Part shown: one piece after another, positions 1 through 10,028 of the stretch
Layout: every line of letters begins with the position of its first letter
How positions within the stretch are numbered: the first letter of the stretch is position 1
Origin: Camillea tinctor
Lineage: Eukaryota; Ascomycota; Sordariomycetes; Xylariales; Xylariaceae
DNA length: 64,000 nt
Direction: 5' to 3'
Assembly: GCA_022578605.1 (NCBI GenBank)
Contig: MU394150.1
Location: 1 to 64,000, forward strand
Position numbers and translations under genes: made by a program
Notes under the pieces: generated by a model
Seen by the model: the letters and a program-made list of their open reading frames with translations, nothing else
What the model was told of the DNA's origin: nothing
Database searches by the model: none

Positions 1-699
1 ATTTATAAATAAATTTTTACTTAACTATAAATACTATTATAAAGCTTTTATTAACAATATTATTATTTTTTTTAATATTAAAAAAAATACTTTAAATATT
101 TATATATTATACTTAATTTATTTTAAAAAAAATCTTTATATTATTTAAAAAAACTTTTTTTACATATTTATTTATTACTTTATTAAACTTTAAAATAAAT
201 ACTTTTAAACTTTTTATAATAAAAAATAAATTTAAAGTATTTTATAAATTAGCTTTTTTTAAATAATTAAAAAAGTTAAAATAGTATTTAAATTTTTTTA
301 AATTTTTTAAAAGCTTTATTTTTTATTACGCACAATTAGTAAAACTATTATAAAAAAATAGCTTTTTTTATAATTAAATATAAAAAAAAAAGCTTTTTAT
401 AAATAAAAAAAAATAACTTATATTAAGTTTATATATTATAAGCTTATTTTAATAAAACTTAAATTGTTTAAAAGTTTTTAAAATATAATATGTTAAAATT
501 TAATAATTTATTACTATAATTTTAATAAAACTTTGTTTATATAAGTAAACGGTTTAATTTATAAAAAATTTAAAGTTATGCTTTTTTACGTTAAAAATAA
601 TTATAAATAAGTACTTAAAACTTTTATTTTAAAACTAATAATTTAACTAGTAATGTTTTTAAGTAAATGTCTTTTGCAAACTAAAACTAAATATAAACT

Positions 700-2600
700 A
701 TTAAAATTAAAAATAACTTACGTTGCTTAAACCGCTAAAAAACTATATATTATAATTAAAGCAAATCGTTTGCTAATAGTAGTTCTTATTAACCATTTTG
801 CAACTAAAAGTATTTTAAATTAAATATTACTTAATATTATATTAACGAATAAATTTAATATAAAGCTAATAAACGCTTTTATTTACTTTTTTTATTATAA
901 GTTTTAAGTTTATTACTTTTTTAAACGTTTTAATTATATCTTTAACGCTTTAAGCAAATTGTACATAATTAACAACAAATATAATATAAAAAGTGCATTA
1001 AAAAGAACTAACAAAAAGCTTATTTTTAATTAAATATATACAGTTAAAGCTAACAAAGCTATTATAAACGAAAATATAATAACGAAGTTTATTAAAAAAT
1101 ATATAAACAATTCGAAATATTAAAATATAGTTATTGCATTAAAAAAAAGTTTTAATAAAAACGTTAAATCTTTTTTAAAGCTTAGCTACCTTTTTAGCAT
1201 TTATAAAAAACTTTTATATAATATTAATTAATAAAAAAACAATTGTTTTTATATATTTAAATTTATAATTAAAAAAGTTTTAATATTAGCTTATAATAAT
1301 AAACACTATTTTAATATAAATAAAATAATAAAAAAATTAAAAAAGTACGCTATTTAAAAAAAAATAAAGCTAATTAAGTAATATGTTAAACACTGTTTAG
1401 CTTATAAGCTTTATTGCATAAACCGAAATAAATTATTTAAAAATTATTAACTAATTAAACCAAGTAATTTTAAATTAATAAAAATAATTGCGATTAATTT
1501 TATAATTAAACTTTTTTTAATTCTTTTTATAAGCACTTTATAACAATTATTAAAACTAAAGAAATATAAGTTACACTTTAACGCTTTAATAACAAGTACT
1601 TATGCTACATTAAAGCGATTTTTACTTATACTTAAAAATATGCGCTATATAGCAAAAAACTAAGTAAAGGTATTAACACAATAATTGTTATTATTTAACT
1701 AAAAAGTGCTTAGCGAAATTATTTTAAACTAAAACTGTAAATTTATTTTAAAATTTTAAAAAGAAATGTAAAAAGCGCTTAAAGCACGATTTTTAATAAC
1801 AATAACTTATTACTTTTAAGCAAATAAATTATTTAAAAAAAAAATTAAACAGTTAAAATAGCTATTAAATATTATTACTTTAAAAATTTAAAAAGCAATT
1901 AAGTAAAACTATTACTTAAATTGCAGTGAAATTTAAACGCAGCGTATTTAAAAGCAATTTAGTTATTTTTTTACGAACAACTTTTTAATTATTATTTGCT
2001 AAAACTTAATAACGTTTTAATTAAAAATAATATAAAATTTTAGCTATTTAAAAAAATATAATATTTAAAGAAATATTTACGCAAAAATGCAAAATTAGCA
2101 ATAAACTTTGCTATTATTAAAGTTAAGCAAATTTATAATTAAAAACATTATTTAGTTAAATTTAATAAAAAAGATTAAGTTTATTTAAAGTTATATTAAA
2201 AATACTATTTACTTAAAAAGCTAGCTTAAAAATTTTTTTAACAACGCGCAAGTTTATAAAAAATTAAAAAAAAAGTGAAATAATTAACATATAAATTAGA
2301 ATTGCTTAAAACTATAGAAATTTACTTAATAGTTTTAATTGCTTAACTATTTAAAAAACTTAATAAAAAAAATCTTTTTTATCGAATAGTACTACTTTTT
2401 AAACTAATTAAAAATAATTAAAAAAACCTTAAAAAAACAAGAAAATTTTTTAAAATTAAAACTATTATAAAGCATTAAGTAAGTTAAGAAAATTTTAAGT
2501 ATTTAGTAAAATAAAAAAGCTACAGCTATAAAAACAATTAATAAAGGTTAAAATAGCAACTAAAAGATATTAAAGAACTAGTAAAGAAGTATTAAAAGCA
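700..2600 (+). mobile_element. Ty3/gypsy chromovirus pol remnant (integrase and chromodomain)
   Basis: Codons from 1487 to 1513 read IAINFIIKL, matching the IAIDFIVKL block at the start of the gypsy integrase core, with the catalytic Asp changed to Asn. From 2101, in one frame, come FAIIKVKQIY, then VYLKL at 2179-2193, QRASL-stop-KIK at about 2239, LTYKLEL at about 2287 and EIYLIVLIA-stop-L near 2317; these follow the order of the integrase C-terminal region. In the same frame, 2500-2550 reads YLVK-stop-KSYSYKNN, matching the YLVKWKGY core of a chromodomain. The first block lies in another frame, so at least one indel separates them. The internal stops fit CAA-to-TAA and TGG-to-TAA/TAG changes. 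The outer limits are guesses; 700-1430 is similar in texture but I could not read RT or RNase H in it. The element is dead. Confidence 0.75.
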
Positions 2601-2823
2601 TTAACTAAAAAAAAAACTTACATTACTATAAAAAAAAAAGTGTTTAAGCTAAAAAAAAGTTGCAGTTAACTTCTTAAAAAAAATTAAAATAAAAGTTTAC
2701 TAACTAAAAATAAACAGCTATAAAAAAAACTACAAAAGAAGCTTAAAAAGGTTTAAAATAATGTTTAATAAAAGCATTAAGGTTTTTTATTATAGCCGGC
2801 ATTTAATGCAATTACTATATATT

Positions 2824-2948
2824 AAAAGGTGCATAGTACCTTACATAAATAAAATAAAATAAAAACTAATATTAACACTAGTAAATAAAATAAAAAAATA
2901 GCAACATTTAATATGTAGCGTAGCTGTACATTTAATGTTGCACCTTTT
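2824..2948. repeat. Short inverted-repeat element with central hairpin
   Basis: A perfect 10-bp inverted pair, AAAAGGTGCA at 2824-2833 and TGCACCTTTT at 2939-2948, brackets about 125 bp. Inside its right half, 2901-2941 is an imperfect palindrome (GCAACATTTAATATGTAGCG and its near reverse complement). The stretch is richer in G+C than its surroundings. It lies just 3' of the gypsy chromodomain, so it could be part of the 3' LTR or a small non-autonomous element nested there. Confidence 0.4.
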
Positions 2949-3303
2949 CATTTTTCTACATACTTATAATACTACCCTATACTGCCACATTTTGCATTAA
3001 TTTTTTTATAGTTATAATACTAATATAATATTAATATATTAAAAAAGTAAATTTAAAAAATTTAATACTATTATAATAATAATTATAATTTTTAATAAAC
3101 ATTTAAAAAAATTATATAGCTTTATTAATATTATATAAATATAAACTATATAAATTTATAAATTAAACTAATTTAAATAAATAAATAATTATTTTAAGCA
3201 TTATTTTAATAATTATAATAAACTTTTATTTATTTTTTATATTTTATAATAAAAAATATTTTTTAATAAAAATGATGCTATTTTATTAATTTTTTTTTTT
3301 TTT

Positions 3304-3518
3304 TTAGTTACTAATTAATTAATATTAGTTAATTTTAATTAAAATGCTAATTAATTAAGTTAGTTTTAATTAGCTTATTAACTAATTAATATTAATTTTA
3401 ATTAAGCTATTAATTAATTAGCTTAATTTTAATTAAGCTATTAATTAACTTTAATTAGTAAAGTTAGTTAATTTAATAACTAATTAATAATTAAATTATA
3501 ACTTTATATTTATTACAT
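3304..3518 (+). repeat. GTTAGTTAACT-rich repeat, copy A (heavily mutated)
   Basis: Begins after a run of T with AGTTACTAA and continues as a series of TTAATTAGCTTAATTTTAATTA-like units to TAACTAATTAATAATTAAATTATAACTT. The same order of units occurs at 6055-6232, and an inverted partial copy at 6742-6835. Copy A is the most AT-converted of the three. It may be the terminal region of a DNA transposon; no coding remnant was found. Confidence 0.5.
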
Positions 3519-3793
3519 TTATTACATTTATTTTTATAAAAATGTTTTTTACATTTAATTTCGATAATTTTAAATTTGTTATTTTCGATTTTACTATTAA
3601 AAATACCTTATAAATAGGTAGTTTTAATAGTAATTTAAAAAAAACTAATATTATTAAAAAAAAAAAAATAAACTTAATTTTAAATTAAAACTAAATAATA
3701 AATTTAAAGTTTATATTTTTAAAAATAAATTGTTTTTACGCATTTTACTGCTTATTAATTTGCTAAAACTAAAGCAAATAATTATTGCTTATA

Positions 3794-4168
3794 AGCTATA
3801 TAGCGCAATAGTTAAGCATTTAGCTTATTAGTATAAAATATTAATATATAAGTTTAAATTTTATTATGGTTTAATTAATTATTTTTTTTTTAAAGTATAT
3901 ATATTTTTTATTAGCTATTTATAGCTAATAAAGCACTATTAGCAAAACTTTTTGCTAAGCACTTATATTATTGCTGGTTAATTATTAACATATATATATA
4001 TTTTATTAATATTTTAAAGTAACATTATAAATAAAGTTATATTAGTAAAATAAAAATGTTAGCGATTAAAATATTTATTATTAATAGCTTTATTAATAAG
4101 GTATTTATTGTTAATAATTTTATTATTGCTAATATTTTTTTTATAAAGTAGCTTTTTATAAAGTAGTT
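3794..4168 (+). repeat. tRNA-headed SINE-like repeat, copy 1 (RIP-mutated)
   Basis: Starts with a tRNA-like head, AGCTATATAGCGCAATAGTTA, containing a mutated Pol III box A and followed about 60 bases on by a degraded box B (AGTTTAAATTT). A tail of about 290 bp follows, with GCTAATAAAGCACTAT and AAGTAACATTA blocks. It is a direct repeat of the first 375 bp of the left arm of the adjoining palindrome, ending exactly where that arm begins. Confidence 0.65.
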
Positions 4169-5670
4169 GGCTATATAGCGCAATAATTAAGCGCTTAATA
4201 AATATTAGTGTAAAATATTAATATAATAAGTTTAAATTTTATTGTAGTTTAATTAACTATTTTTTTTTTTAAAGCATAACACTTTTTATTAGCTATTTTA
4301 TAGCTAATAAAGCACTATCGGCGAAACTTTTTGCCGAGCACCCACATTATTGCCGGCTAATTGCCGGCATATACATATACTTTGCTAACATTTTAAAGTA
4401 ACATTACAAATAAAATTGCATTAACAAAATAAAAAATGCTAATAATTAAAATTTTTACTATTAATAGCTTTATTAATAAAATATTTATTACTAATAACTT
4501 TACTATTGCTAATATTTCTTTTTTTACAAAGTAGCTTTTTATAAAGTGCTGTTGCTAACTTACATACCTTTATCGCTAACACTTTTTTTTAATAAAGTAA
4601 CTATCGTTAACTTATACACTTATTGCTAACCTTACTATTGCTAATACCTTTTTTATAAAATAGCTCTTTATAAAGTAGCTATTACCAATTAATCCTACTA
4701 ACAAAGCCTTAAAAAAAGCTAGCTACAATAAAGCGCTAACTTCTTAATCAGCGCAAAAAATTTCTTATATAAATTTTTAATACGCAAATATAAAAGCTTA
4801 CAAAACCTTTTACTTTAACCGTTCTATAATCTATATAAGCTTAAAGTTATAAATAACTAATTAATTAGTTAATTTCATTACTTGCTTTAAACGTAAAATA
4901 TATTATTATTATTATTATCATCATCATGATATATTTTACGTTTAAAGCAGGCAAACTACTTAACTAACTAGCTATTTATAACCTTAAGCCTATATAAACT
5001 ATAAAACGGCTAAAATAAAAAGTTTATGCCCTCGTACTTACATATTAAAAATTTACATAAAAAATCCTTTACGTTAGTAATAGCGCCTTACTGTAGTTAG
5101 CTTTTTTTAAAGCCTTGTTAATAAAGTTAGTCGGTAATAACTACTTTATAAAAGGCTACCTTATAAGGAGGTGTTAGCAATAGTAAGGTTAGCGATAGGT
5201 ATATAAGTCGACAATAGCTACTTTATTAGTTTTAAAAAGGTATTAGCAATAAAAAGTATGTAAGTTAACAATAGCACTTTATAAAAAGCTACCTTATAAG
5301 TAGCTACTTTATAAGGGGTGTTAGCGATAGTAAAGTTAGTTATTAACAATAATTATCTTATTAATAAGGCTATTAGTAATAAAAATTTTAGTCGTTAACA
5401 TTTTTATTTAATTAATGCTTTTTGGTTTATTTATAATGTTACTTTAAAATGTTAGCAAAATATATATATATATTAGCAATTAGTTAGCAATAATGTAAAT
5501 ATTTAGCAAAAAGTTTTATTAATAATGCTTTATTAGCTATAAAATAGCTAATAAAAAGTGTTATGCTTTAAAAAAAAGATAATTAATTAAACCACAATAA
5601 AATTTGAACCTATTACATTAATATTTTATATTAATGCCTGTTAAGCGCTTAACCACTGCGCTATGTGGCC
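4169..5670. mobile_element. 1.5-kb foldback palindrome with tRNA-like heads at both outer ends
   Basis: The left arm (4169-4903, about 735 bp) and right arm (4929-5670, about 742 bp) are inverted copies of each other around a 25-bp ATT/ATC trinucleotide spacer (4904-4928). At the centre GCTTTAAACGTAAAATATAT faces its exact complement. At the outer ends both arms terminate in the same tRNA-like sequence: read inward from 5670, GGCCACATAGCGCAGTGGTT, with box A TAGCGCAGTGG at 5663-5653, D-arm pairing GCGC/GCGC, a hairpin-forming ATTAATAT stretch, box B GGTTCAAATTT at 5610-5600, and a closing TTGTGGTT that pairs with the first seven bases. The arms differ mainly by transitions, as expected after RIP. 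This could be two SINE-like elements joined tail to tail or a foldback transposon; no ORF is present. Confidence 0.75.
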
Positions 5671-6054
5671 TTTAAAACTTTAAATATAATATAAATTAAA
5701 TATAAAATTTACTATAATTTTTATTATAAAAACTAAAATTTTATTAATTAAATTGGAAAAGTTATAATGTTAATAAGTTTAAACGTTTTTAAGCTTAATT
5801 GTAATTTTTAACAAACTTTAAATTAAAAAATTAAAAAACTTTTTATATATTAAAAATAAAATTATATTTTTTAAAGAATTAATTATATAAAATCGTAATG
5901 TAATTTTATATATAATTTCTTTTTTTAAATAGCTTAAATTATATATATAAAAACTCTTTATACGCTACTTTTTTTAATATGTAATATAAAAATACTAATA
6001 AAAATTAATGTTTATTAAAAAAGTAGGTTATTTTTATTAGTTTTTAGTTTTTTT

Positions 6055-6232
6055 GTAGTTACTAACTTAAATTAATGTAGTTAGTTTTAGTTAAGCTACT
6101 AACTAACTAACACTAGTTTTAATCAGGCTATTAACTAACTAACCTAGTTTTAGTTAGGCTGTTAACTAACTCTAGTTAGTGGGGCTAGTTAATTTAGTAA
6201 CTAATTAGTAACTAAATCATAACCTTGTATTT
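6055..6232 (+). repeat. GTTAGTTAACT-rich repeat, copy B
   Basis: GTAGTTACTAACTT, then repeated GCTATTAACTAACTAAC and TTAGTTTTAGTTAGGCT units, then GTAACTAATTAGTAACTAAATCATAACCTTG. The unit order is the same as in 3304-3518, with fewer transitions, so it is the best of the three copies for deriving the ancestral sequence. An inverted partial copy starts about 510 bp downstream. Confidence 0.55.
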
Positions 6233-6741
6233 AAGTAAAATAAAAAATTAATAAGTATGTTAAATTTAGCTTTAGCGTTTACTTTTACTTTTTTTTAATT
6301 ATTTTTTAAAAAAAATTAAAATAAAAACTATTAAGTTTTTTATAAATTTAAAAAGAATAAGTTTGTAGTTTTTTATTTGCGTTATTTAGCGCTTTTTAAA
6401 TGTAAAAAAGTTATTTTTTATTTTAACTTTAATTTTTATAAAAAGTTAAAAAGGAATAAAGGCTATTTTTTACTTTAAGTTTAAAGAAGTAGCCGATAAA
6501 GCAGCAAGTCGTTTTTTTAACTGTTTTAAACTTAAAAAAAATTAAGATAAAAAGAAAAAAATTGGCGTTTTTATGTTTAATAAAAAAGCTAGTGCTTTTA
6601 TCTTTTTTTAAAGAGAAAAGGTTGCTTAATTTAAAAGCAAAAAGGAAAAAGGTAAGGCTTATAATAACGTAAGTTTATATAGTGTAAAAGTTTTAGTAAA
6701 GGTTAAGAAAAAGTTATAGGTGGAAAAGTGGATAAACTAAA

Positions 6742-6835
6742 GTTAGTTAATAGCTTAGTTAAAACTACTGTAGTTAGTGGGTTTTATAGTTAAAACTAAC
6801 TAAATTAGTTAGTAATTAAAAAAAAAAAAAAAAAA
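6742..6835 (-). repeat. GTTAGTTAACT-rich repeat, inverted partial copy C
   Basis: Read on the minus strand it runs TTTTTAATTACTAACTAATT, then AGTTTTAACTATAAAACCCACTAACTACAG and GCTATTAACTAAC, matching the left part of 6055-6232. Copies B and C face each other, so 6055-6835 (about 780 bp) could be a decayed element with terminal inverted repeats. No transposase remnant can be read between them. Confidence 0.45.
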
Positions 6836-6895
6836 CTAAAGTTTTTTATTATAACCTTAATAATGTTTTTATTAACTATGAAAAAGTGGGGAAAT

Positions 6896-7013
6896 GGCAA
6901 TAAAAAGTGTTATGCCTTAAAAAAATGGTTATTAAGGCTACAATAAAATTTAAACCTATGCATTAATATTTTATATTAATAAGCTAAACGCTTAACCACT
7001 ACGCCATATGGCC
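6896..7013 (-). repeat. tRNA-headed SINE-like repeat, copy 4 (truncated) at the pseudogene junction
   Basis: Read from 7013 leftward: GGCCATATGGCGTAGTGGTT with box A TGGCGTAGTGG, then the ATTAATATAAAATATTAAT hairpin, box B GGTTTAAATTT at about 6957-6947, and the closing TTGTAGCC near 6936. It matches the right end of the palindrome up to an AAAAAGTGTTATGCC block, then stops. Immediately to the right, readable flavin monooxygenase sequence begins, so this copy marks the insertion or breakpoint that removed the start of that gene. Confidence 0.65.
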
Positions 7014-7016
7014 CGT

Positions 7017-9070
7017 TGCAGAACAATGATGCTGAGAAACTAGCTAGCTCTTCTATTCGTAACAGGCATTCTGGCGGGACATAGTGGCTCTCACTAGTCA
7101 CTTCCGTACGTTCTCTACGCCTAAAATAATCGCTGCTGCTTTGCTGCGGATGTATCAACTCCAAGGAGTGACAGGTAATATTCAACTCAGTGGAGACGCT
7201 CACTTCTCTGCAATTAGTCCCGTACTAGTTCATCGACTATGGCATATCCTTTCGTACGAGCTCCCCTGGGTTAAGTTGTATGGGGAAGGTGGTACTACTA
7301 CCAGTGAAGAGTGACACAGCCGCAGGTGTTGTGTCTTGGACAATTTGGATGTTATCAACCTAGGTTGATAACATAGTTCAGCACCCAGAAGATGAAAAGC
7401 TACTATTGTCACCTTGTAGAAACCTAGATGGAATCGATACAGTCAAAGCTAACGTCTTTATCATCGGCAAGGGGGGGGGAGGGGGGGGGGGGACTGTAAA
7501 AATACCTAAGTGTTCCTTTTATTTTACACCAGCTAATTACCTATAGCGGACTTATGACTGCAGCACGACTCAAAGCCTTGGGCGTTGAGAGCGTGGTCGA
7601 TAAAGCAATCCACATATTGGTCACAACTGGATCAATCGATACGACTGTCTTAGATTTCACGTACCAACTTCCAATTGCGAGCTACCTTGTTCCGGTGAGT
7701 TTCTATATCACTTACAGTATTGAAAGCAATGAAACGACTCGCCGTTATAAAGCGTACAGAAAAGAGTTCCAGAGTCCCCATCGGCTCACTAAATATGATG
7801 TAGCGGAACATTTACAACAATATGCTGCAAATTTCCATCTCAATGTCATTCTTTCAGCGACGATAAGTTCGACTATCTACCAGCCGTCTAACAAAAAATG
7901 GACAATCAAGGTTAAAACGTCTGATGGAGGGTTGATGAAACCCATCATGAGCAACCATTTTGTCCAGGCCACGGCGATCGCTAGTCAAAAACCATACCTT
8001 CCGCCTATAGGTAAGAGATGTGCATTTGTTCAAAGGTCTGAGTCTGCATTCCGTGGATTACCAGAACGCGCAGACTCTATTAGACAAAGGAAGAAAGGTA
8101 CGTCAAATATAGTTCTCCCAGTCATATATACGTTTAAGGCAACTTTCTCTCTATTTATTCAAGTCATTCCTTTGAAGCCATCCCTGAAACTCATGGTGTA
8201 GTAGACTGCTGTCATCGGCTCAGCCAATACTGCATTCGACACTATGCAAGACTGCTACAATGCAGGGCTGAACACGACTATGGTGGCATGGTCACCGACA
8301 TACATTTTCCCGTACGAATACGTAACGGTTCATTACAGCATTGGAGCCTATGATATTATGCCCATCAACGTAACTGATAAACTCCTGAGTACCTTTCCCC
8401 TGACACTCGACGGTCAATTTTCACAAGGGCTGTTCGCGCACCTAGCTTCCCAGGAACCGTGAGTTTAATTCCACAATCCTTCTATGTGAGCCATAACTAA
8501 CCTTTGAAGGAGTAACCGTTATCTGGCTCTCTTTCAAGCAGACTTCTCCGTTTGCGATAGTAGGGACCCGTCGGTGGATATCCAGCATCACCTAGCGGAG
8601 CGTAGTGGTGGTCACTATATCGACGTGGGGGGTACTAAATTTATTGTTGAAGGCAAGGTCGCTGTACGTGGTCTTGTGAAGCCACTAGGGTACACCGAAA
8701 TTGGATTGCATCTTTCTGATGGTAGTGTTATTGACGCTGATGCAGTCATTTGGTGCACGGGGTGTGCTGACTATGACATTTTATGAGATTGTGAAAGAAA
8801 TGTTAGGCGTGATGGATATCAATGTGACACTTGGTAATGACTTCCTCGGTCCTCAGGAGATCGCAGCAAGACTAGATGCCACATAGGGTGTGGACGCCTA
8901 GGGAGAGATTCGCGGAGTGTGGAAGCGTCACTTGCGTATGGAGAACTACTGGGTAATCGGCGGTACCATCCAGCATCAACGTTGGTGGTCGAAGTCAATG
9001 GTTCAACAAATAAAGCTGGCATTAGAAGGGTGTTTGCCTCCTGCCTATCGAGACTCACCGGCTCCAAAGT
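7017..9070 (+). pseudogene. Flavin-containing monooxygenase-like pseudogene (5'-truncated)
   Basis: Broken pieces in several frames line up in order with fungal FAD/NAD(P)-dependent monooxygenases. FWRDIVALTSHFRTF near 7060-7110 belongs to the N-terminal domain. VKANVFIIGKG before a run of G at 7471-7492 is the FAD-binding GxGxxG region. LMTAARLKALGVESVV follows at 7551. VIGSANTAFDTMQDCYNAGL near 8211 is the NADPH-binding motif, VIWCTG at about 8746 the late FAD-contact motif, and YWVIGGTIQHQRWWSKSMVQQIKLAL near 8946 the C-terminal part. In-frame stops (near 7029-7056 and later) and several frameshifts prevent expression. Unlike the DNA to its left it is not AT-converted, so it decayed by ordinary mutation. 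The 5' end is cut off at the tRNA-headed repeat. Confidence 0.8.
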
Positions 9071-9535
9071 AAATATATCGGAGCTTGAAGTTCAAGTCGT
9101 GAGCATTCAAAGTTCAATACCTACTTAGGTATGTATATTTAGTTCGGTTTCAGTAAAGCTACATTTTTTATTGCAGTAGGATCTATATGAAAATTCAACA
9201 TATAATAATGTAAAGCGTTTAAATTTATATTCCTTTAATATTGTAGCTAACACATGAACTTATAAACGCCACTATAAATTAACGTGCTGATGTTTTAAAC
9301 GATTAAGGAATATGTCATAGCTGGGGCTTAGTCCTTGATCTTATGTGTGACAGGGCTAGTTAGCTTTTTATATAGGTTAAACCTTTTTAGCTATCATTAG
9401 TTAGTCTTGTCAGCTATTATTCTTGGAATACATTCAATTCTTAATTGTACCAAGGTTGCCTAAACCCTCGTTGTTAAGAGACTTTGTTTATAAGCACACT
9501 ATATAATATTTCAATTGATAAGGCTTATCACAATT
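9071..9535. other. Intergenic, pseudogene to tRNA-Val
   Basis: Moderately AT-rich. No gene or repeat recognised. Confidence 0.5.
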
Positions 9536-9609
9536 GGTCGGATGGTGTAGTTGGTTATCACGTGAGTCTAACACACTCAAGGTCCCCAGTTCGAGCCTGG
9601 GTTCGATCA
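9536..9609 (+). tRNA. tRNA-Val (anticodon AAC)
   Basis: The 74 nt fold as a cloverleaf. Acceptor GGTCGGA pairs with TTCGATC (two G-U pairs), D-arm GTG/CAC with AGTTGGTTA, anticodon stem TGAGT/ACTCA with loop CTAACAC (anticodon AAC), and T-arm CCCAG/CTGGG with loop TTCGAGC. The discriminator base is A. A run of six T follows at once, as a Pol III terminator. No intron. Confidence 0.93.
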
Positions 9610-9797
9610 TTTTTTATTTTAAGTACTTAAATATATATGTACATTAATTTTCTTTTATTAAATATTAAATATAAAATAAAATATTATAATTATTCACTAT
9701 TTCCCACCTTTTTTTTTCTTTTTAAAAAATCTTATTTAATTTTTAAAAATAAGTTTTTAATTATAAAGTAATACAAAACTATCGTAATCGTTAACTG

Positions 9798-9879
9798 GGC
9801 GCAGTGGCAGAGTGGTCTAATGCGCAAGACTAGAAATCTTGTTCCTTCGGGAGCGTCTGTTCGAATCAGGCCTGCGTCG
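9798..9879 (+). tRNA. tRNA-Ser (anticodon AGA)
   Basis: The 82 nt have the long variable arm of class II tRNAs. Acceptor GGCGCAG pairs with CTGCGTC, anticodon stem CAAGA/TCTTG encloses loop CTAGAAA (anticodon AGA), the variable arm is TTCCTTCGGGAGC, and T-arm GTCTG/CAGGC holds TTCGAAT. Discriminator G. A T-rich terminator follows. No intron. Confidence 0.93.
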
Positions 9880-10028
9880 TTATGTTTTTTTCCTTTTCAC
9901 CGTTCTTATCTTTTTTTTTTTTTTTTGGATTTCTATATATACCATCTCTGTTATTTAGTTTATGCTCTATTTGACTTGAAAGAGAAATTACTATGTAAGC
10001 ACTCTTGCGGTCTTCTTAAGTTTGAAAA

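Larger units (their letters stand above)
1..7016. repeat. AT-rich RIP-degraded repeat compartment
   Basis: Nearly all of this stretch is A and T, with TA steps everywhere and almost no long open frames, against roughly balanced composition from 7017 onward. The change is abrupt. Remnants of mobile DNA can still be read inside it (gypsy integrase, tRNA-headed repeats, a long palindrome), and their stop codons sit where CAA, CAG, CGA or TGG would be expected, which is the signature of C-to-T change on both strands. RIP in ascomycetes produces this pattern. Small islands with more G+C (about 2790-3000, 4310-4380 and 5030-5340) are less mutated. No functional gene was seen. Confidence 0.9.

Noticed and set aside
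1..200. Telomere or centromere at the left end
   Set aside because: No TTAGGG array. AT-rich RIP DNA can mark centromeres, but nothing here shows it.
3794..7013. Functional tRNA genes at the tRNA-like heads
   Set aside because: Anticodon arm is replaced by an AT hairpin, box B is degraded, and long repeat tails follow; they are repeat heads.
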